Shown: positions 16,904 through 26,230, numbered from the stretch's first letter. The stretch is DNA of 50,209 nt from Desulfallas thermosapovorans DSM 6562 (GCF_008124625.1 NZ_VNHM01000018.1:1-50209), one strand, 5' to 3'. Numbers and translations: made by a program. The notes: generated from the sequence alone by a model not told the origin.

Positions 16904-17581
16904 TTAACTGAGACCCTGGTATACAAAATAACCGCCCAGCCCCACTAAAAACACCCCGCAAACCACTATCACACCACGATAAAACCGCTGGCTCAAAAAA
17001 CGCCGGCCGCCGGCCACCGCACCCGCCACCAACCCGTACCAAATAAAATCAGACAACAAGTGCCCGCTCATAAATGCCACCAGCCCGCCTGTACCCCGGG
17101 TCATGGAGGTGGTGATATAGGCCAGCCCCACCGTAGCCCACCAAAGGCTCCAGTACGGGTTGGACAGACTTACCAAAATGCCCGCCGGTACCGGGTGCAG
17201 CCTGAACCGGCCACTGGCTGGCCGGTCGCCGGGAAGCTTTTCATCACCGGCAACCCTTTTCTCAGCAGTAGCCAGTTGCAGTGTAACCTTGCCTGCCCGG
17301 GCGTCCCGGTACATGGCCTGGCCCATGTAAATCAAAAAACAACCGCCCACCAAAGCAATGGCGGTATGCACCCGGTCCGACATCAATAGCTCTGCCGCCC
17401 CCCACACCAGTAGCAGTACCAGTAGAATTTCCAGCAGGGCATGCCCCACCATTAACAGCGGCCCGGCAATAAAACCCCGCCGGACGGATTCCCCAATGGT
17501 TACCGTCAACAGCGGCCCCGGCATGATGGCTCCGGAAAAGCCAACCACCAGCGCCGTCCAGAAAATTGTCCCTAATTCCAT
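16904..17581 (-). CDS. LysE/RhtB-family amino acid exporter
   Basis: A 225-residue membrane protein with about six hydrophobic segments. The N-terminus FSGAIMPGPLLTVTIGESVRRGF is the family hallmark (a helix with PGP followed by a basic loop). Later come LVGGCFLIYMGQAMY and SNPYWSLWWATVG, also typical. The loop at about 80-130 is polar. LysE/RhtB proteins export lysine, threonine, homoserine lactones or other small amines, but the substrate here is not readable. It is upstream of the AmmeMemoRadiSam genes in the same orientation. The 257 bases before it (17582-17838) hold no recognisable gene. Confidence 0.88.
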   Translation of the reverse strand: MELGTIFWTALVVGFSGAIMPGPLLTVTIGESVRRGFIAGPLLMVGHALLEILLVLLLVWGAAELLMSDRVHTAIALVGGCFLIYMGQAMYRDARAGKVTLQLATAEKRVAGDEKLPGDRPASGRFRLHPVPAGILVSLSNPYWSLWWATVGLAYITTSMTRGTGGLVAFMSGHLLSDFIWYGLVAGAVAGGRRFLSQRFYRGVIVVCGVFLVGLGGYFVYQGLS

Positions 17582-17934
17582 ATTTTATACCCCTAACCAA
17601 GTTATATTAAACCACCCGTCATGCAATCACCTGTTTATTAATTTCGCCAATTAACCGGCAAAACCTGCCAGGTTGGCCCAAGCGGTTATAATACTCATAC
17701 CTTTTTAGTTATAATGTACAATTCCTATCATACCCGGCAGGAAAAGGGAAGCAGGTAAAGGAATTAATATCAAACCAGTAATTAGCCAGCACAACTCTTA
17801 TTTGAGGGACTGCTCCAAAATGTGCGCGAAACCCGTTTATGTCTATACACTGGCTCGCCTTTGCGATGCTTACGCAGGTGCCCAAGCCCTGCTTTTCGGA
17901 CAAACTTTTTCAGGAAAAGGTAGAGTGGCTACAC

Positions 17935-18489
17935 ATGCAGATTTCCGGCGTATTACCGATATTGCTTAATATCATTTTAAGCGAACAGCAAAACCAGAAA
18001 CAAACGCCCCGGGAACCGGTTGCGAATAAAACCATACCGCGTCCCTCATCGCTGTTTACATCTACACCGGAAACAGAAGCAACCCCCAGGCAACGCCAGG
18101 CGGAAGGTGGTGAACCGTTACTACTACCCTTGCCAGTAAAGACATCGCTTTACCCGGACACCCAATTTTTTGTTTTCCGCAAAACCGGTGACCCCGGGCA
18201 TAAACAATATAGAGAAGAAACCGGCATTGTATTCAGCTTGGCCACAATGAGCCTGGGACAGCTATTCTTCGTGCTTACCCAGCGTGGGAATACAGCAATA
18301 CATATAGCCTGCCGCGTCGAAAATGAAAGTATTGCCGCCCGGCTCACCACCGCCGCAGAAGAGTTGAAGCGGCAGGTACAGCAACTGGGCTTTGCTCAAA
18401 TTACCTTTCACTGTGCCGTTCTGGATCAAAAACTACGCAAGCTCCGGGCTGAATTTGCCTCCCCGGCTTTGCTGGATCGAAAGGTGTAG
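17935..18489 (+). CDS. FliK-like flagellar hook-length control C-terminal domain protein
   Basis: About 184 residues from ATG 17935, or 216 if an ATG at 17839 is used. The first part (to about residue 85) is proline- and threonine-rich linker. The second part (FSLATMSLGQLFFVLTQRG, then IHIACRVENESIAARL and LKRQVQQLGF) resembles the FliK C-terminal (Flg_hook) domain, which interacts with the FlhB switch of the flagellar export apparatus. The next gene encodes an FlhB C-terminal-like protein, supporting the match. It is much shorter than normal FliK, lacking the ruler region. The start is uncertain: the ribosome site before 17935 (AAGG) is distant. Confidence 0.65.
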   Translation: MQISGVLPILLNIILSEQQNQKQTPREPVANKTIPRPSSLFTSTPETEATPRQRQAEGGEPLLLPLPVKTSLYPDTQFFVFRKTGDPGHKQYREETGIVFSLATMSLGQLFFVLTQRGNTAIHIACRVENESIAARLTTAAEELKRQVQQLGFAQITFHCAVLDQKLRKLRAEFASPALLDRKV

Positions 18490-18493
18490 CTAA

Positions 18494-18781
18494 ATGGACA
18501 ACAAACGCAACGATAAAAGGAATATAGCCAATCACTATGCCGCCGCACTGCAGTACCAACCGGGTCAAGATCAGGTCCCCCGGGTAACGGCCGCCGGCCG
18601 GGGTGATTTGGCCCGCGCCATCAGGGAAATGGCTGAAGACCACGGCGTACCGGTTTATGAAGATGCCAGGCTCGCCGAAACGCTGTATAAACTGGGGGTA
18701 AACACGGAAATACCACCGGAATTATATGATGTTGTAGCCCAGATATTGATCTTTGTCGCCCGCCTGGATGCCCAAAAATAA
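18494..18781 (+). CDS. FlhB C-terminal domain-like protein (FlhX type)
   Basis: A 95-residue soluble protein resembling only the cytoplasmic end of FlhB/YscU: AAALQYQPGQDQVPRV, AAGRGDLARAIREMAEDHGV, PVYEDARLAETLYKL and EIPPELYDVVAQILIFV. The membrane half is missing and the self-cleaving NPTH motif is not present, as in stand-alone FlhX proteins. Such proteins can partly replace the FlhB tail in some bacteria. It starts 4 bases after the FliK-like gene and must share its message. No other flagellar gene is in the window, so the pair is separate from the main flagellar cluster. Confidence 0.85.
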   Translation: MDNKRNDKRNIANHYAAALQYQPGQDQVPRVTAAGRGDLARAIREMAEDHGVPVYEDARLAETLYKLGVNTEIPPELYDVVAQILIFVARLDAQK

Positions 18782-18909
18782 ATTCCAGCGCGGTAATTCG
18801 GTGCCCGGTGTCCAAAAATTTGCATGGTTGATACCTGTGTAACGCCCCGCAGTTGCTTTCCCCATTTTAATTTTCAGGACGCAAAATTGCGCTTTTTTAC
18901 CGCGAGCTG

Positions 18910-18937
18910 TTGTTTTTCATATCTCAATGGCTATAAT
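18910..18937 (+). promoter_or_regulatory. Likely sigma-A promoter of the fad operon
   Basis: TTGTTT (18910-18915) and TATAAT (18932-18937) are 16 bases apart. The expected start of transcription, near 18944, falls at the edge of the partial operator at 18945-18960, giving a leader of about 210 bases before fadN. A TACAAT at 19033-19038 overlaps the second operator but has no good -35 box. Confidence 0.6.
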
Positions 18938-18944
18938 TTAACAG

Positions 18945-18960
18945 TGAATGGTCGTTCATT
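18945..18960. promoter_or_regulatory. Partial TetR-type operator at the promoter
   Basis: TGAATGGTCGTTCATT shares the CGTTCA core and flanking TGA/T positions with the perfect palindrome at 19036-19057. It lies just after the TATAAT box, where a bound repressor would block transcription. Confidence 0.5.
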
Positions 18961-19035
18961 GGTCCCGAGCGGTTCCTGGCAACCCTGGTGTACTATTGAT
19001 TTTTTTATTAAAATGAAATATCTTAATATTAATAC

Positions 19036-19057
19036 AATGACTGAACGTTCAGTCATT
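19036..19057. promoter_or_regulatory. Perfect 22-bp palindromic operator upstream of fadN
   Basis: AATGACTGAAC followed exactly by its reverse complement. Long TGA...TCA palindromes of this type are bound by TetR/FadR-type repressors of fatty acid degradation, released by acyl-CoA. A TetR gene follows fadE, giving a simple feedback circuit. The binding itself is inferred. Confidence 0.75.
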
Positions 19058-19154
19058 TATAAAGCCATCCAATTCATTTCTTTTTTGTCAACAACCCGCA
19101 CCCCGCCGTGCGGGTACAGCAAGCAAATAATGCAGTAAAAGGAGGAACCGGAAG

Positions 19155-21578
19155 ATGAAGCGCAGCATTAACAAGGCCGCGGTCCTGGGAGCCGGAGTAA
19201 TGGGTGCCACCATTGCCGCGCACCTGGCAAATGTGGGTATTCCCACCTATTTGCTGGACATCGTGCCTAACCAGCTAACTCCCGATGAAGAGAAAAAGGG
19301 ACTTACCCTGGAAAGTCCTCAGGTAAGAAACCGCCTGGCCACCAATGCCATCGCTGCCCTGATCAAGGCAAAACCGGCACCGTTATATGTACCGGAAAAC
19401 GCAGCTCTGTTAACTCCCGGCAACTTTGAGGACAACATGGATGTACTGGCCGAATGCGACTGGATTATCGAAGTGGTCGTGGAAAGGCTGGATATCAAAC
19501 AAAACCTGTTTAAAAAGGTTGAGGCCGTCCGCAAGCCGGGGACCATCGTTGCTTCCAACACCTCGGGTATTTCCATTAATAAAATGTGCGAAGGACTATC
19601 TCAAGAGTTCAAACAGCACTTCCTGGGCGCCCACTTCTTCAACCCGCCCCGCTACATGAAACTGCTGGAGCTCATTCCCTGCAACGAAACCCTGCCTGAA
19701 GTGATGGAGTTTATGCAAGACTTCGGTGAAAGGGTACTGGGCAAGGGTGTCGTCATCTGCAAAGACACCCCCAACTTCATCGCCAACCGTATCGGTGTTT
19801 ACGGCATGTGCGCCACCATTAAAGCCATGCTGGAATACGGCTTGACCGTGGAAGAGGTGGATGCACTGACCGGCCGCGTCCTGGGCCGTCCCAAGAGCGC
19901 CTCATTCCGCACCCTGGACATGGTGGGCCTGGATGTCATGGTGCACGTGGCCAAAAACGTTTACGACGTGGCCACCGACCCCAAGGAAAAGGCTGTTTTT
20001 GAAACCCCGGAATTCCTCCAGAAGATGCTGGAGAACAAGTGGCTGGGCGACAAAACCAAGCAAGGTTTCTATAAAAAGGTTAAAACTGAAAAGGGCCGCG
20101 AAATACTGGTGCTGGACTACAATACCATGGAATACCGGCCCAAGCAGAAGCCCAAGTTTGCTTCCCTGGAAGCCGCCAAGCAGGCCGGCAAAACTCCCAA
20201 GCAAATGAAAGCCCTGCTGTTCGGCAAGGATAAGGGCGCGGAATTTGCCTGGCGGGTAACCGTGGACACCATTGTTTACGCCGCCAACTTGCTGGGCGAA
20301 ATAGCCGATAATATACAGTCCATTGACGACGCCATGCGCTGGGGCTTCAACTGGGATTTCGGCCCCTTCGAAACCTGGGACGCCCTGGGCGTAAAAGAAG
20401 TGGCCGACCGCATCAAAGCCGAAGGCGGCACCGTGCCCAAAGTGGTGGAAGATTTACTGGCCTCCGGCAGGACCAGTTTCTACGAGAAAAAGGACGGCTA
20501 CCGTTATTATTTCCATCAAGACACCAAGGAAACTGTCCAGGAACGGATTCCCGAAGGGGTTATTTTCCTGGCACCCCTTAAAGAACAAAATAAAGTTATT
20601 AAATCCAACAGCGGCGCCAGCCTCATTGACATCGGCGACGGCGTGGTTTGCCTGGAATTCCACAGCAAAGCCAATGCCATCGGCGACGATATCGCCAATA
20701 TGATTAACTACTCGGTTAAAGAAGTGGAACGGAACTACGAAGGTTTGGTCATCGGTAACTACGGCAAGCACTTCTCGGTGGGGGCCAAACTGTTACTCAT
20801 CTTAATGGAAGCCGAGGACGACGAGTTTGATGAACTGGAAATCATGGTGGATGAGTTCCAGAAAGCCAATATGCGCCTCAAGTACTGCAAAAAACCCGTG
20901 GTGGCGGCACCCCACGGCATGACCGTGGGCGGCGGCTGCGAAGTTTGCCTGCATGCCCACAGGGTTAACGCAGCGGGCGAAACCTACATGGGTCTGGTGG
21001 AAGTGGGTGTCGGCCTGGTACCGGGCGGCGGCGGCTGCAAAGAACTGGCTTTTCGTGCCGCGGAGTTAATGCCCCCCGCCAGCGTGGTTAATGTCGGCGG
21101 TACCAACACGGTGCAGCCCATGATCAACCGGGCCTTTGAAAACATCGCCATGGCCAAAGTGGCCACCAGCGGCCAGGAAGCCATCAAGTTCGGTTACATG
21201 CGGCCCACCGACCGGGTCAGCCCCAACCGTGACCGGATCATCGGCGATGCCAAGCGTATGGTTCTGGAAATGGCAGCCGCCGGGTTTACCCCGCTGCAGC
21301 CTCAAAAGATGAAAGCCGTTGGCAATGCGGGTTATGCCGCCATTGAACTGGGTATCCAAACCATGCTCTGGGGCAAGCAAATCAGTGAACATGATGCCAA
21401 GATTGCCAAAAAAGTGGCTTATATCGTCACCGGCGGTGGCGTAACACCGGGCACTCTGGTTACCGAGCAGGATCTGCTGGATCTGGAAAGGGAAGCCTTC
21501 CTGAGCCTGCTGGGTGAGCCCAAGACCCTCGACCGGATGAGACACATGCTGAAGTACAACAAACCACTGAGGAATTAA
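19155..21578 (+). CDS. fadN: 3-hydroxyacyl-CoA dehydrogenase / enoyl-CoA hydratase
   Basis: An 807-residue bifunctional beta-oxidation enzyme: it hydrates trans-2-enoyl-CoA and oxidises the product to 3-ketoacyl-CoA with NAD+. The dehydrogenase comes first, with the NAD loop GAGVMG (12-17), catalytic histidine H160 in GAHFFNPP, and a second C-terminal dehydrogenase domain. The hydratase is at the C-terminus, with two catalytic glutamates, E596 in GGGCEVC and E616 in [15 protein letters not shown]. This domain order is that of Bacillus FadN, the reverse of E. coli FadB. A perfect AAAGGAGG site precedes ATG 19155. It leads the fadN-fadA-fadE operon. Confidence 0.95.
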   Translation: MKRSINKAAVLGAGVMGATIAAHLANVGIPTYLLDIVPNQLTPDEEKKGLTLESPQVRNRLATNAIAALIKAKPAPLYVPENAALLTPGNFEDNMDVLAECDWIIEVVVERLDIKQNLFKKVEAVRKPGTIVASNTSGISINKMCEGLSQEFKQHFLGAHFFNPPRYMKLLELIPCNETLPEVMEFMQDFGERVLGKGVVICKDTPNFIANRIGVYGMCATIKAMLEYGLTVEEVDALTGRVLGRPKSASFRTLDMVGLDVMVHVAKNVYDVATDPKEKAVFETPEFLQKMLENKWLGDKTKQGFYKKVKTEKGREILVLDYNTMEYRPKQKPKFASLEAAKQAGKTPKQMKALLFGKDKGAEFAWRVTVDTIVYAANLLGEIADNIQSIDDAMRWGFNWDFGPFETWDALGVKEVADRIKAEGGTVPKVVEDLLASGRTSFYEKKDGYRYYFHQDTKETVQERIPEGVIFLAPLKEQNKVIKSNSGASLIDIGDGVVCLEFHSKANAIGDDIANMINYSVKEVERNYEGLVIGNYGKHFSVGAKLLLILMEAEDDEFDELEIMVDEFQKANMRLKYCKKPVVAAPHGMTVGGGCEVCLHAHRVNAAGETYMGLVEVGVGLVPGGGGCKELAFRAAELMPPASVVNVGGTNTVQPMINRAFENIAMAKVATSGQEAIKFGYMRPTDRVSPNRDRIIGDAKRMVLEMAAAGFTPLQPQKMKAVGNAGYAAIELGIQTMLWGKQISEHDAKIAKKVAYIVTGGGVTPGTLVTEQDLLDLEREAFLSLLGEPKTLDRMRHMLKYNKPLRN

Positions 21579-21592
21579 GGGGGGTAGGAATA

Positions 21593-22768
21593 ATGCGAGA
21601 AGCTGTAATTGTCAGTGCAGTACGTACCGCAGTGGGTAAGGCACCCCGGGGTACATTGAAAAACACCCGGCCGGAATACATGGGTGCCGAGGTAATCAAG
21701 GCCTTGATGGAAAGAACACCCGGCCTTGACCCCGCTGAAATAGATGACGTTATATTCGGTTGCTCCTTCCCGGAAGCCGAGCAGGGTATGAACGTAGGCC
21801 GCATGCTGGTATTAAAGGCCGGCCTGCCCAATTCCGTGGCCGGTGCCACAGTTAACCGCTTCTGCTCTTCAGGACTGGAGTCCATCGCCATCGGTGCCAC
21901 CAGGGTTATGGCGGGTTTTGCTGATGTATACCTGTGCGGCGGCGTGGAAAGCATGAGCCTGGTACCCATGGGCGGAAACAAATGCATGCCGGACCCGGAT
22001 CTAATGAGTATTTGCCCCGAAGCATATATGGGCATGGGTTTAACTGCTGAAAACGTTGCTGAAAAGTACAATATTTCCAGAGAAGAGCAGGACGAATTTT
22101 CCGTGGCCAGTCACGCCAAGGCGGCCAAAGCCATTCAAGAAGGCCGCTTCAAAGAACAAATCGTGCCCCTCACCGTAACCAATAAAACCCGTTCCAAGGG
22201 TAAACTGGTGGAAAAGTCGGTTATCTTTGATACCGACGAAGGTGTCCGGCCCGGTACCAACATGGAAGTTCTGAGCAAGCTGCGCCCGGTGTTTAAAGCG
22301 GGCGGAACGGTTACTGCGGGTAACAGTTCCCAAACCAGTGACGGCGCTGCCGCGGTAATGATTATGAGCAGGGAAAAGGCCGAATCTCTGGGGTTAAAAC
22401 CACTGGCCGTGTTCCGCTCCTATGCCGTGGGCGGCTGCCCGCCGGAAATTATGGGTATGGGACCCACCGTGGCCATTCCCAAAGCACTTAAACTGGCCGG
22501 TATCACCAAGGACCAGGTGGACGTATTTGAATTGAACGAAGCCTTTGCTGTACAGGCCCTGGCCTGCATCAAGGTGCTGGAACTGGATCCCGCCAAGATA
22601 AACTTCAACGGCGGCGCCGTTGCCCTGGGCCACCCGCTGGGCTGCACCGGTTCCAAGCTGACCACCCAGTTGGTTTATGAAATGAAACGGCAAAATGCCC
22701 GTTATGGTGTGGTAAGCATGTGCATCGGCGGCGGAATGGGCGCAGCCGCTGTATTTGAAATGGTTTAA
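21593..22768 (+). CDS. fadA: Acetyl-CoA C-acyltransferase (3-ketoacyl-CoA thiolase)
   Basis: A 391-residue thiolase that cleaves 3-ketoacyl-CoA with CoA to give acetyl-CoA and an acyl-CoA two carbons shorter. The nucleophilic cysteine is C91 in NRFCSSGLE, with H347 in [11 protein letters not shown] and the general-base cysteine C377 in SMCIGGGMG. Length and motifs are normal for the family. It begins 14 bases after fadN with a strong GGGG-rich ribosome site, and is followed by a long hairpin before fadE. Confidence 0.96.
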   Translation: MREAVIVSAVRTAVGKAPRGTLKNTRPEYMGAEVIKALMERTPGLDPAEIDDVIFGCSFPEAEQGMNVGRMLVLKAGLPNSVAGATVNRFCSSGLESIAIGATRVMAGFADVYLCGGVESMSLVPMGGNKCMPDPDLMSICPEAYMGMGLTAENVAEKYNISREEQDEFSVASHAKAAKAIQEGRFKEQIVPLTVTNKTRSKGKLVEKSVIFDTDEGVRPGTNMEVLSKLRPVFKAGGTVTAGNSSQTSDGAAAVMIMSREKAESLGLKPLAVFRSYAVGGCPPEIMGMGPTVAIPKALKLAGITKDQVDVFELNEAFAVQALACIKVLELDPAKINFNGGAVALGHPLGCTGSKLTTQLVYEMKRQNARYGVVSMCIGGGMGAAAVFEMV

Positions 22769-22783
22769 TAACTATCGACAGGT

Positions 22784-22828
22784 AAAATGTGTCCATGCCG
22801 TGCATGGCCATGGCATGGGGCACATTTT
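22784..22828 (+). promoter_or_regulatory. Long hairpin between fadA and fadE
   Basis: AAAATGTGTCCATGCC (22784-22799) pairs with 22812-22828 across a 12-base loop, with one bulge and one mismatch. The right arm ends in TTTT but the T run is short. It may weaken transcription into fadE, stabilise the fadNA message, or mark a processing site. Confidence 0.6.
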
Positions 22829-22887
22829 CACACCGTACTCTTGACTGTTTACTAAATAATGACCAAAATAAGAAAGGGGTAACGAAA

Positions 22888-24642
22888 ATGCAAAAGGGTG
22901 CTATGTTCTTACTGGAAGATATCGACCCAAACGAGATTTTTACTCCAGAGGATTTTTCCGATGAGCATAAAATGATCGCCGATACTGTGGCTGATTTTGT
23001 TGCAAACGAAATACAGCCCAACATCGAGGATTTGGACCAGCAAAAGGAAGGCTTGATGCGTTCCATACTGGAAAAGGCCGGTGAGTTGGGCCTGCTGTCC
23101 GCCGACATTCCCGAGGAATATGAAGGCGGAGAAATGGGTAAAATATCCGCCGCCATTATCACCGAAAACGTATCCACCGGCGGTTCCTTTGCCGTCAGCC
23201 ACGGTGCCCACACCGGTATCGGTTCACTACCCATCGTGCTTTTCGGCAATGAAGAGCAAAAGAAAAAATACCTGCCCGGCCTGGCCACCGGTAAACTGGT
23301 AGCCGCCTATGCTCTGACCGAGCCCATGGCAGGTTCCGACGCGCTGGGTGCCCGGACCAAGGCTGTTCTCAGTGAAGACGGTAAATACTATATTTTAAAC
23401 GGCGAGAAAATTTTCATCACCAATGCCGGGTTTGCCGATGTTTTTGTCACTTATGCCAAAATCGACGGTGATAAATTTACCGCCTTTATCGTGGATAAAG
23501 ATACCCCCGGCTTCTCCATCGGCGCCGAAGAAAAGAAACTGGGCATCAAGGGTTCCTCCACTTGCTCGCTGATATTTGAAGATGCCAAAGTGCCCGTGGA
23601 AAACCTGCTGGGTGAAATAGGCAAAGGGCATGTCATTGCCTTTAACATTTTAAACATCGGTCGCTACAAACTGGGTGCCGGTGGCGTGGGTTCCGCCAAA
23701 GCCGCACTGGCATTGGCAGCCAAGTATGCCATGGAGCGCCAGCAGTTTGGCATGCCTATCGCCAAGTTTGGTATGATTAAAAACAAACTGGCCCAAATGG
23801 CTGCTAAAACATATGCCTCTGAAAGCCTGGTTTACCGCCTGGTGGGTAATATTGAGGAAGCCCTGGAAGGAAAAACCGACGGCAAAGAAATCGGTGCCGC
23901 CATCGAGGACTACGCCATTGAATGCTCCATTGCCAAGGTACACGCTTCAGAAACTCTGGATTACGCCGCCGACGAAACCGTGCAAATTCACGGCGGTTAT
24001 GGTTACACCCAGGAGTTCCCGGCGGAACGCTTCTACCGTGACGCCCGGATCAACCGTATCTTTGAAGGCACCAACGAAGTTAACCGGTTGATCATACCCG
24101 GTACATTGCTCCGCCGCGGCATGAAGGGTCAACTGCCCCTGCTTCAGGCCGCCCAGGCACTGGCCGCCGAAGTAACTTCGTTAAGGGCAAAAACCCCCAC
24201 CGGGGACGAGGCACCCTTTGAAATTGAGATGGACATCATCAACCGGGCCAAGAAACTGCTCTTGCTGGTTGGCGGTACCGCAGCCCAAAAGTACATGCAG
24301 AAGATCGTCAAAGAACAGGAAATCATTGAAATCATGGCTAACATGGTCATTGAAATTTACGCCATGGAGAGCGCAGTGCTGCGGGCCAAAAAAGCCCTTG
24401 CCGCAGACCCGGAAAACGCTGAAACCAAAGTGGAACTGGCACTGGCTTATGTGTATGACGCCTTCCCCAAATTCGATGCCTGGGCCAAGCAAGCACTGGC
24501 TTATATGTTTGAAAACGGCGACATGCTGCGCACCAACCTGAGCATCGCCAAACGCCTGGCCAAGTACACACCCATCAACCTGATCGGCGTTAAGCAGAAA
24601 ATTGCCGCCAAAGTTCTGGACGCTGGCAAATACGTAGTTTAA
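22888..24642 (+). CDS. fadE: Acyl-CoA dehydrogenase
   Basis: A 584-residue flavoenzyme catalysing the first step of beta-oxidation, acyl-CoA to trans-2-enoyl-CoA, passing electrons to an electron-transfer flavoprotein. Visible are AYALTEPMAGSDALGART (FAD/substrate region), IFITNAG, LGIKGSSTC, QFGMPIAKFG, HGGYGYTQEFPAERFYRDARI and the catalytic glutamate E393 in IFEGTNEVNR. The C-terminal extension of about 170 residues is as in the Bacillus FadE class. I chose ATG 22888 with GAAAGGGG upstream. The frame extends further 5' but only through the hairpin region. No ETF genes lie nearby. Confidence 0.94.
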   Translation: MQKGAMFLLEDIDPNEIFTPEDFSDEHKMIADTVADFVANEIQPNIEDLDQQKEGLMRSILEKAGELGLLSADIPEEYEGGEMGKISAAIITENVSTGGSFAVSHGAHTGIGSLPIVLFGNEEQKKKYLPGLATGKLVAAYALTEPMAGSDALGARTKAVLSEDGKYYILNGEKIFITNAGFADVFVTYAKIDGDKFTAFIVDKDTPGFSIGAEEKKLGIKGSSTCSLIFEDAKVPVENLLGEIGKGHVIAFNILNIGRYKLGAGGVGSAKAALALAAKYAMERQQFGMPIAKFGMIKNKLAQMAAKTYASESLVYRLVGNIEEALEGKTDGKEIGAAIEDYAIECSIAKVHASETLDYAADETVQIHGGYGYTQEFPAERFYRDARINRIFEGTNEVNRLIIPGTLLRRGMKGQLPLLQAAQALAAEVTSLRAKTPTGDEAPFEIEMDIINRAKKLLLLVGGTAAQKYMQKIVKEQEIIEIMANMVIEIYAMESAVLRAKKALAADPENAETKVELALAYVYDAFPKFDAWAKQALAYMFENGDMLRTNLSIAKRLAKYTPINLIGVKQKIAAKVLDAGKYVV

Positions 24643-24704
24643 TTACCCTATCGGCGCCCTTTTAAAAACACCATGTACTAAACCAAGTGTGGTTCTCAAT
24701 AACA

Positions 24705-24737
24705 GGAGTTTGTAAGAGTTTAGCTTTTACAAACTCC
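24705..24737 (+). promoter_or_regulatory. Perfect 11-bp hairpin between fadE and the TetR gene
   Basis: GGAGTTTGTAA and its exact complement TTACAAACTCC flank an 11-base loop. No T tract follows, so it is not a classical terminator. GGCGCC..TTT..AAAAA-like repeats lie on either side (about 24651-24667 and 24743-24757). It could be an operator, an attenuator or an RNA stability element for the downstream regulator. Confidence 0.55.
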
Positions 24738-24773
24738 CGTCAGGCGCCTTTAAAAAATGGGAGGAGGTGGCAC

Positions 24774-25388
24774 ATGGCCGCCAAACGGACCGGAGAAAAA
24801 TATTATGCCATCATTGAAGCTGCCGTCAAGGTTATTGCGGAAAATGGCTACCATAACTCCCAGGTATCAAGAATTGCCCGGGAAGCCGGGGTAGCTGACG
24901 GTACAATTTACCTGTACTTCAAAAACAAGGAAGATTTACTGATATCATTGTTTAGAATTAAAATGGGTGAATTTACCGCCGGAGCCCGGCACGAATTAAA
25001 AGACTTAAAAAACCCCTTTATCAAGCTGGCCAGGCTAATTCACCTGCATTTCAACCGGTTGGAGTCCGACCGCAATCTGGCTCTGGTGGTACAAATTCAG
25101 CTGCGCCAGTCGGAAAACTCTATTCGCAAAGGAATTGCAGCACCACTCAAGCTTTACTTCAACATTATTGAGGAAATTGTTGTCGAAGGAATAACCAGCG
25201 GCGCCTTCAGGCAAGATGTCAACCATAAGCTGGCCAGACAGATGATCTTCGGTACCATGGATGAAGTGGCTACCTCCTGGGTAATGTCCACTCATCAATA
25301 TAGCCTGGCCAGTCAAATTGAACCGGTTTATTATTTACTGGCCCGTGCCCTGGCACAGGACGGCAAAATTGAACCCTTTAGCATTTAA
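24774..25388 (+). CDS. TetR/AcrR-family regulator, FadR-like
   Basis: A 204-residue repressor. The N-terminal 60 residues form the TetR helix-turn-helix (YYAIIEAAVKVIAENGYHN, then IAREAGVADGTIYLYFKNKEDLL), and the rest is a ligand-binding helical domain. The gene follows fadE, and two FadR-like operators precede fadN, so it probably represses the beta-oxidation operon and is released by long-chain acyl-CoA, as Bacillus FadR is. ATG 24774 has a strong GGAGGAGG site 7 bases upstream. The open frame extends 29 codons further upstream through the hairpin, and that part is not protein-like. A terminator follows. Confidence 0.88.
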   Translation: MAAKRTGEKYYAIIEAAVKVIAENGYHNSQVSRIAREAGVADGTIYLYFKNKEDLLISLFRIKMGEFTAGARHELKDLKNPFIKLARLIHLHFNRLESDRNLALVVQIQLRQSENSIRKGIAAPLKLYFNIIEEIVVEGITSGAFRQDVNHKLARQMIFGTMDEVATSWVMSTHQYSLASQIEPVYYLLARALAQDGKIEPFSI

Positions 25389-25419
25389 AAAAGCGGGAGT
25401 TTATCTCCCGGCTTTTTTT
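25387..25419 (+). terminator. Rho-independent terminator after the TetR gene
   Basis: A GC stem (AAAAAGC-GGGAG, loop TTTAT, CTCCC-GGC) is followed by seven T. It ends the fad region and, with A residues on its left side, may also serve the convergent yqaA-like gene. Confidence 0.85.
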
Positions 25420-25438
25420 ATGTTTAAAGTATTAATTT

Positions 25439-26026
25439 TTAACCGGTCCTTTTACGATAGACTAGCCAGGCTACATAAAGGGCTAGCCCCAAAAACGCAA
25501 TGACCAGAGTCAGTATGGCAAAATTTGAACTCTCCAGGAAATTAACTGCAGCCCGGCCAAATACCATAATCAGCCAGGCTTCCAAAAAAAAGCGGGCAGC
25601 CCGGCCCAGCGTGGACCAAAAGACCAGCTTTTTTAAGGGTAAGTCCAGCACCCCCGAGGTTATGGTAATCAATTTGAAAGGTATGGGGGTAAAGGCTGCA
25701 ATTAGTACTGCCATTGCCCCGTAGGCATTGATAATATCTTCGGCCCGGGCAATCTTCTCCCGGCGAAAAAACCGCAATAACAACGGCCGGCCACCCTTTT
25801 GTCCCACCCAGTACCCCACCATGGCTCCGATGACGGAAACGGTGGTGGTAATTGATGCCAGCCCCAAAGCGACTTCGGGATTCACTAAACACAAGGGTAT
25901 AAACAGCACCTCGGGCGGTATGGGACTGATGAATGAATCCAAAAAGGTCATTAGCGCCAAACCCCATACTCCATACTGCTCCAAAACCGACAATATCTGT
26001 TCCGTTCCCATAAACACGCTATGCAC
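25439..26026 (-). CDS. YqaA-like VTT/SNARE-associated membrane protein
   Basis: A 195-residue integral membrane protein with about five hydrophobic segments, of the YqaA branch of the DedA/VTT superfamily. It shows LALMTFLDSFISPIPPEVLFIPLCLVNP (re-entrant helix with the PIPPE motif), VGYWVGQKGGRPLLLRF and AFTPIPFKLITITSGVL. DedA relatives flip lipids such as undecaprenyl phosphate or phosphatidylethanolamine, but the role of YqaA proteins is not fixed. The first start is GTG 26026. An ATG at 26011 is an equally possible start, and no clear ribosome site decides. It is convergent with the fad operon. Confidence 0.85.
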   Translation of the reverse strand: MHSVFMGTEQILSVLEQYGVWGLALMTFLDSFISPIPPEVLFIPLCLVNPEVALGLASITTTVSVIGAMVGYWVGQKGGRPLLLRFFRREKIARAEDIINAYGAMAVLIAAFTPIPFKLITITSGVLDLPLKKLVFWSTLGRAARFFLEAWLIMVFGRAAVNFLESSNFAILTLVIAFLGLALYVAWLVYRKRTG

Positions 26027-26218
26027 CCTGCCCTGGCCACATCATATTTATATACACTCCCGGTATGTTTACTAAACTTAAATTATTCACCTGGCTACTA
26101 ATTTTACACTGGTACCAGTATAAAAACCGTGTTTCTATCCAATCAACCCCGGGTCACCATGCTTTTTGTACACGTATATCTCCGGCCATCGTCCTTATAT
26201 TGTATCTTATACCACCCT

Positions 26219-26230
26219 TACTGTACAGTA
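26219..26230. promoter_or_regulatory. 12-bp palindrome TACTGTACAGTA upstream of the second Ca2+ ATPase
   Basis: A perfect palindrome centred on TGTACA, about 106 bases before GTG 26331. It matches in core and distance the palindrome at 606-617 upstream of the first ATPase. The surrounding 304-base gap (26027-26330) has no other recognisable feature. Confidence 0.4.

Noticed and set aside
17709-17903. A 64-codon minus-strand frame before the FliK-like gene
   Set aside because: No family resemblance or ribosome site, and it overlaps the 5' region of the plus-strand gene.
18880-18899. Terminator after the FlhB-like gene
   Set aside because: CGCA/TGCG stem of only 4 bp before CTTTTTT; too weak to call.
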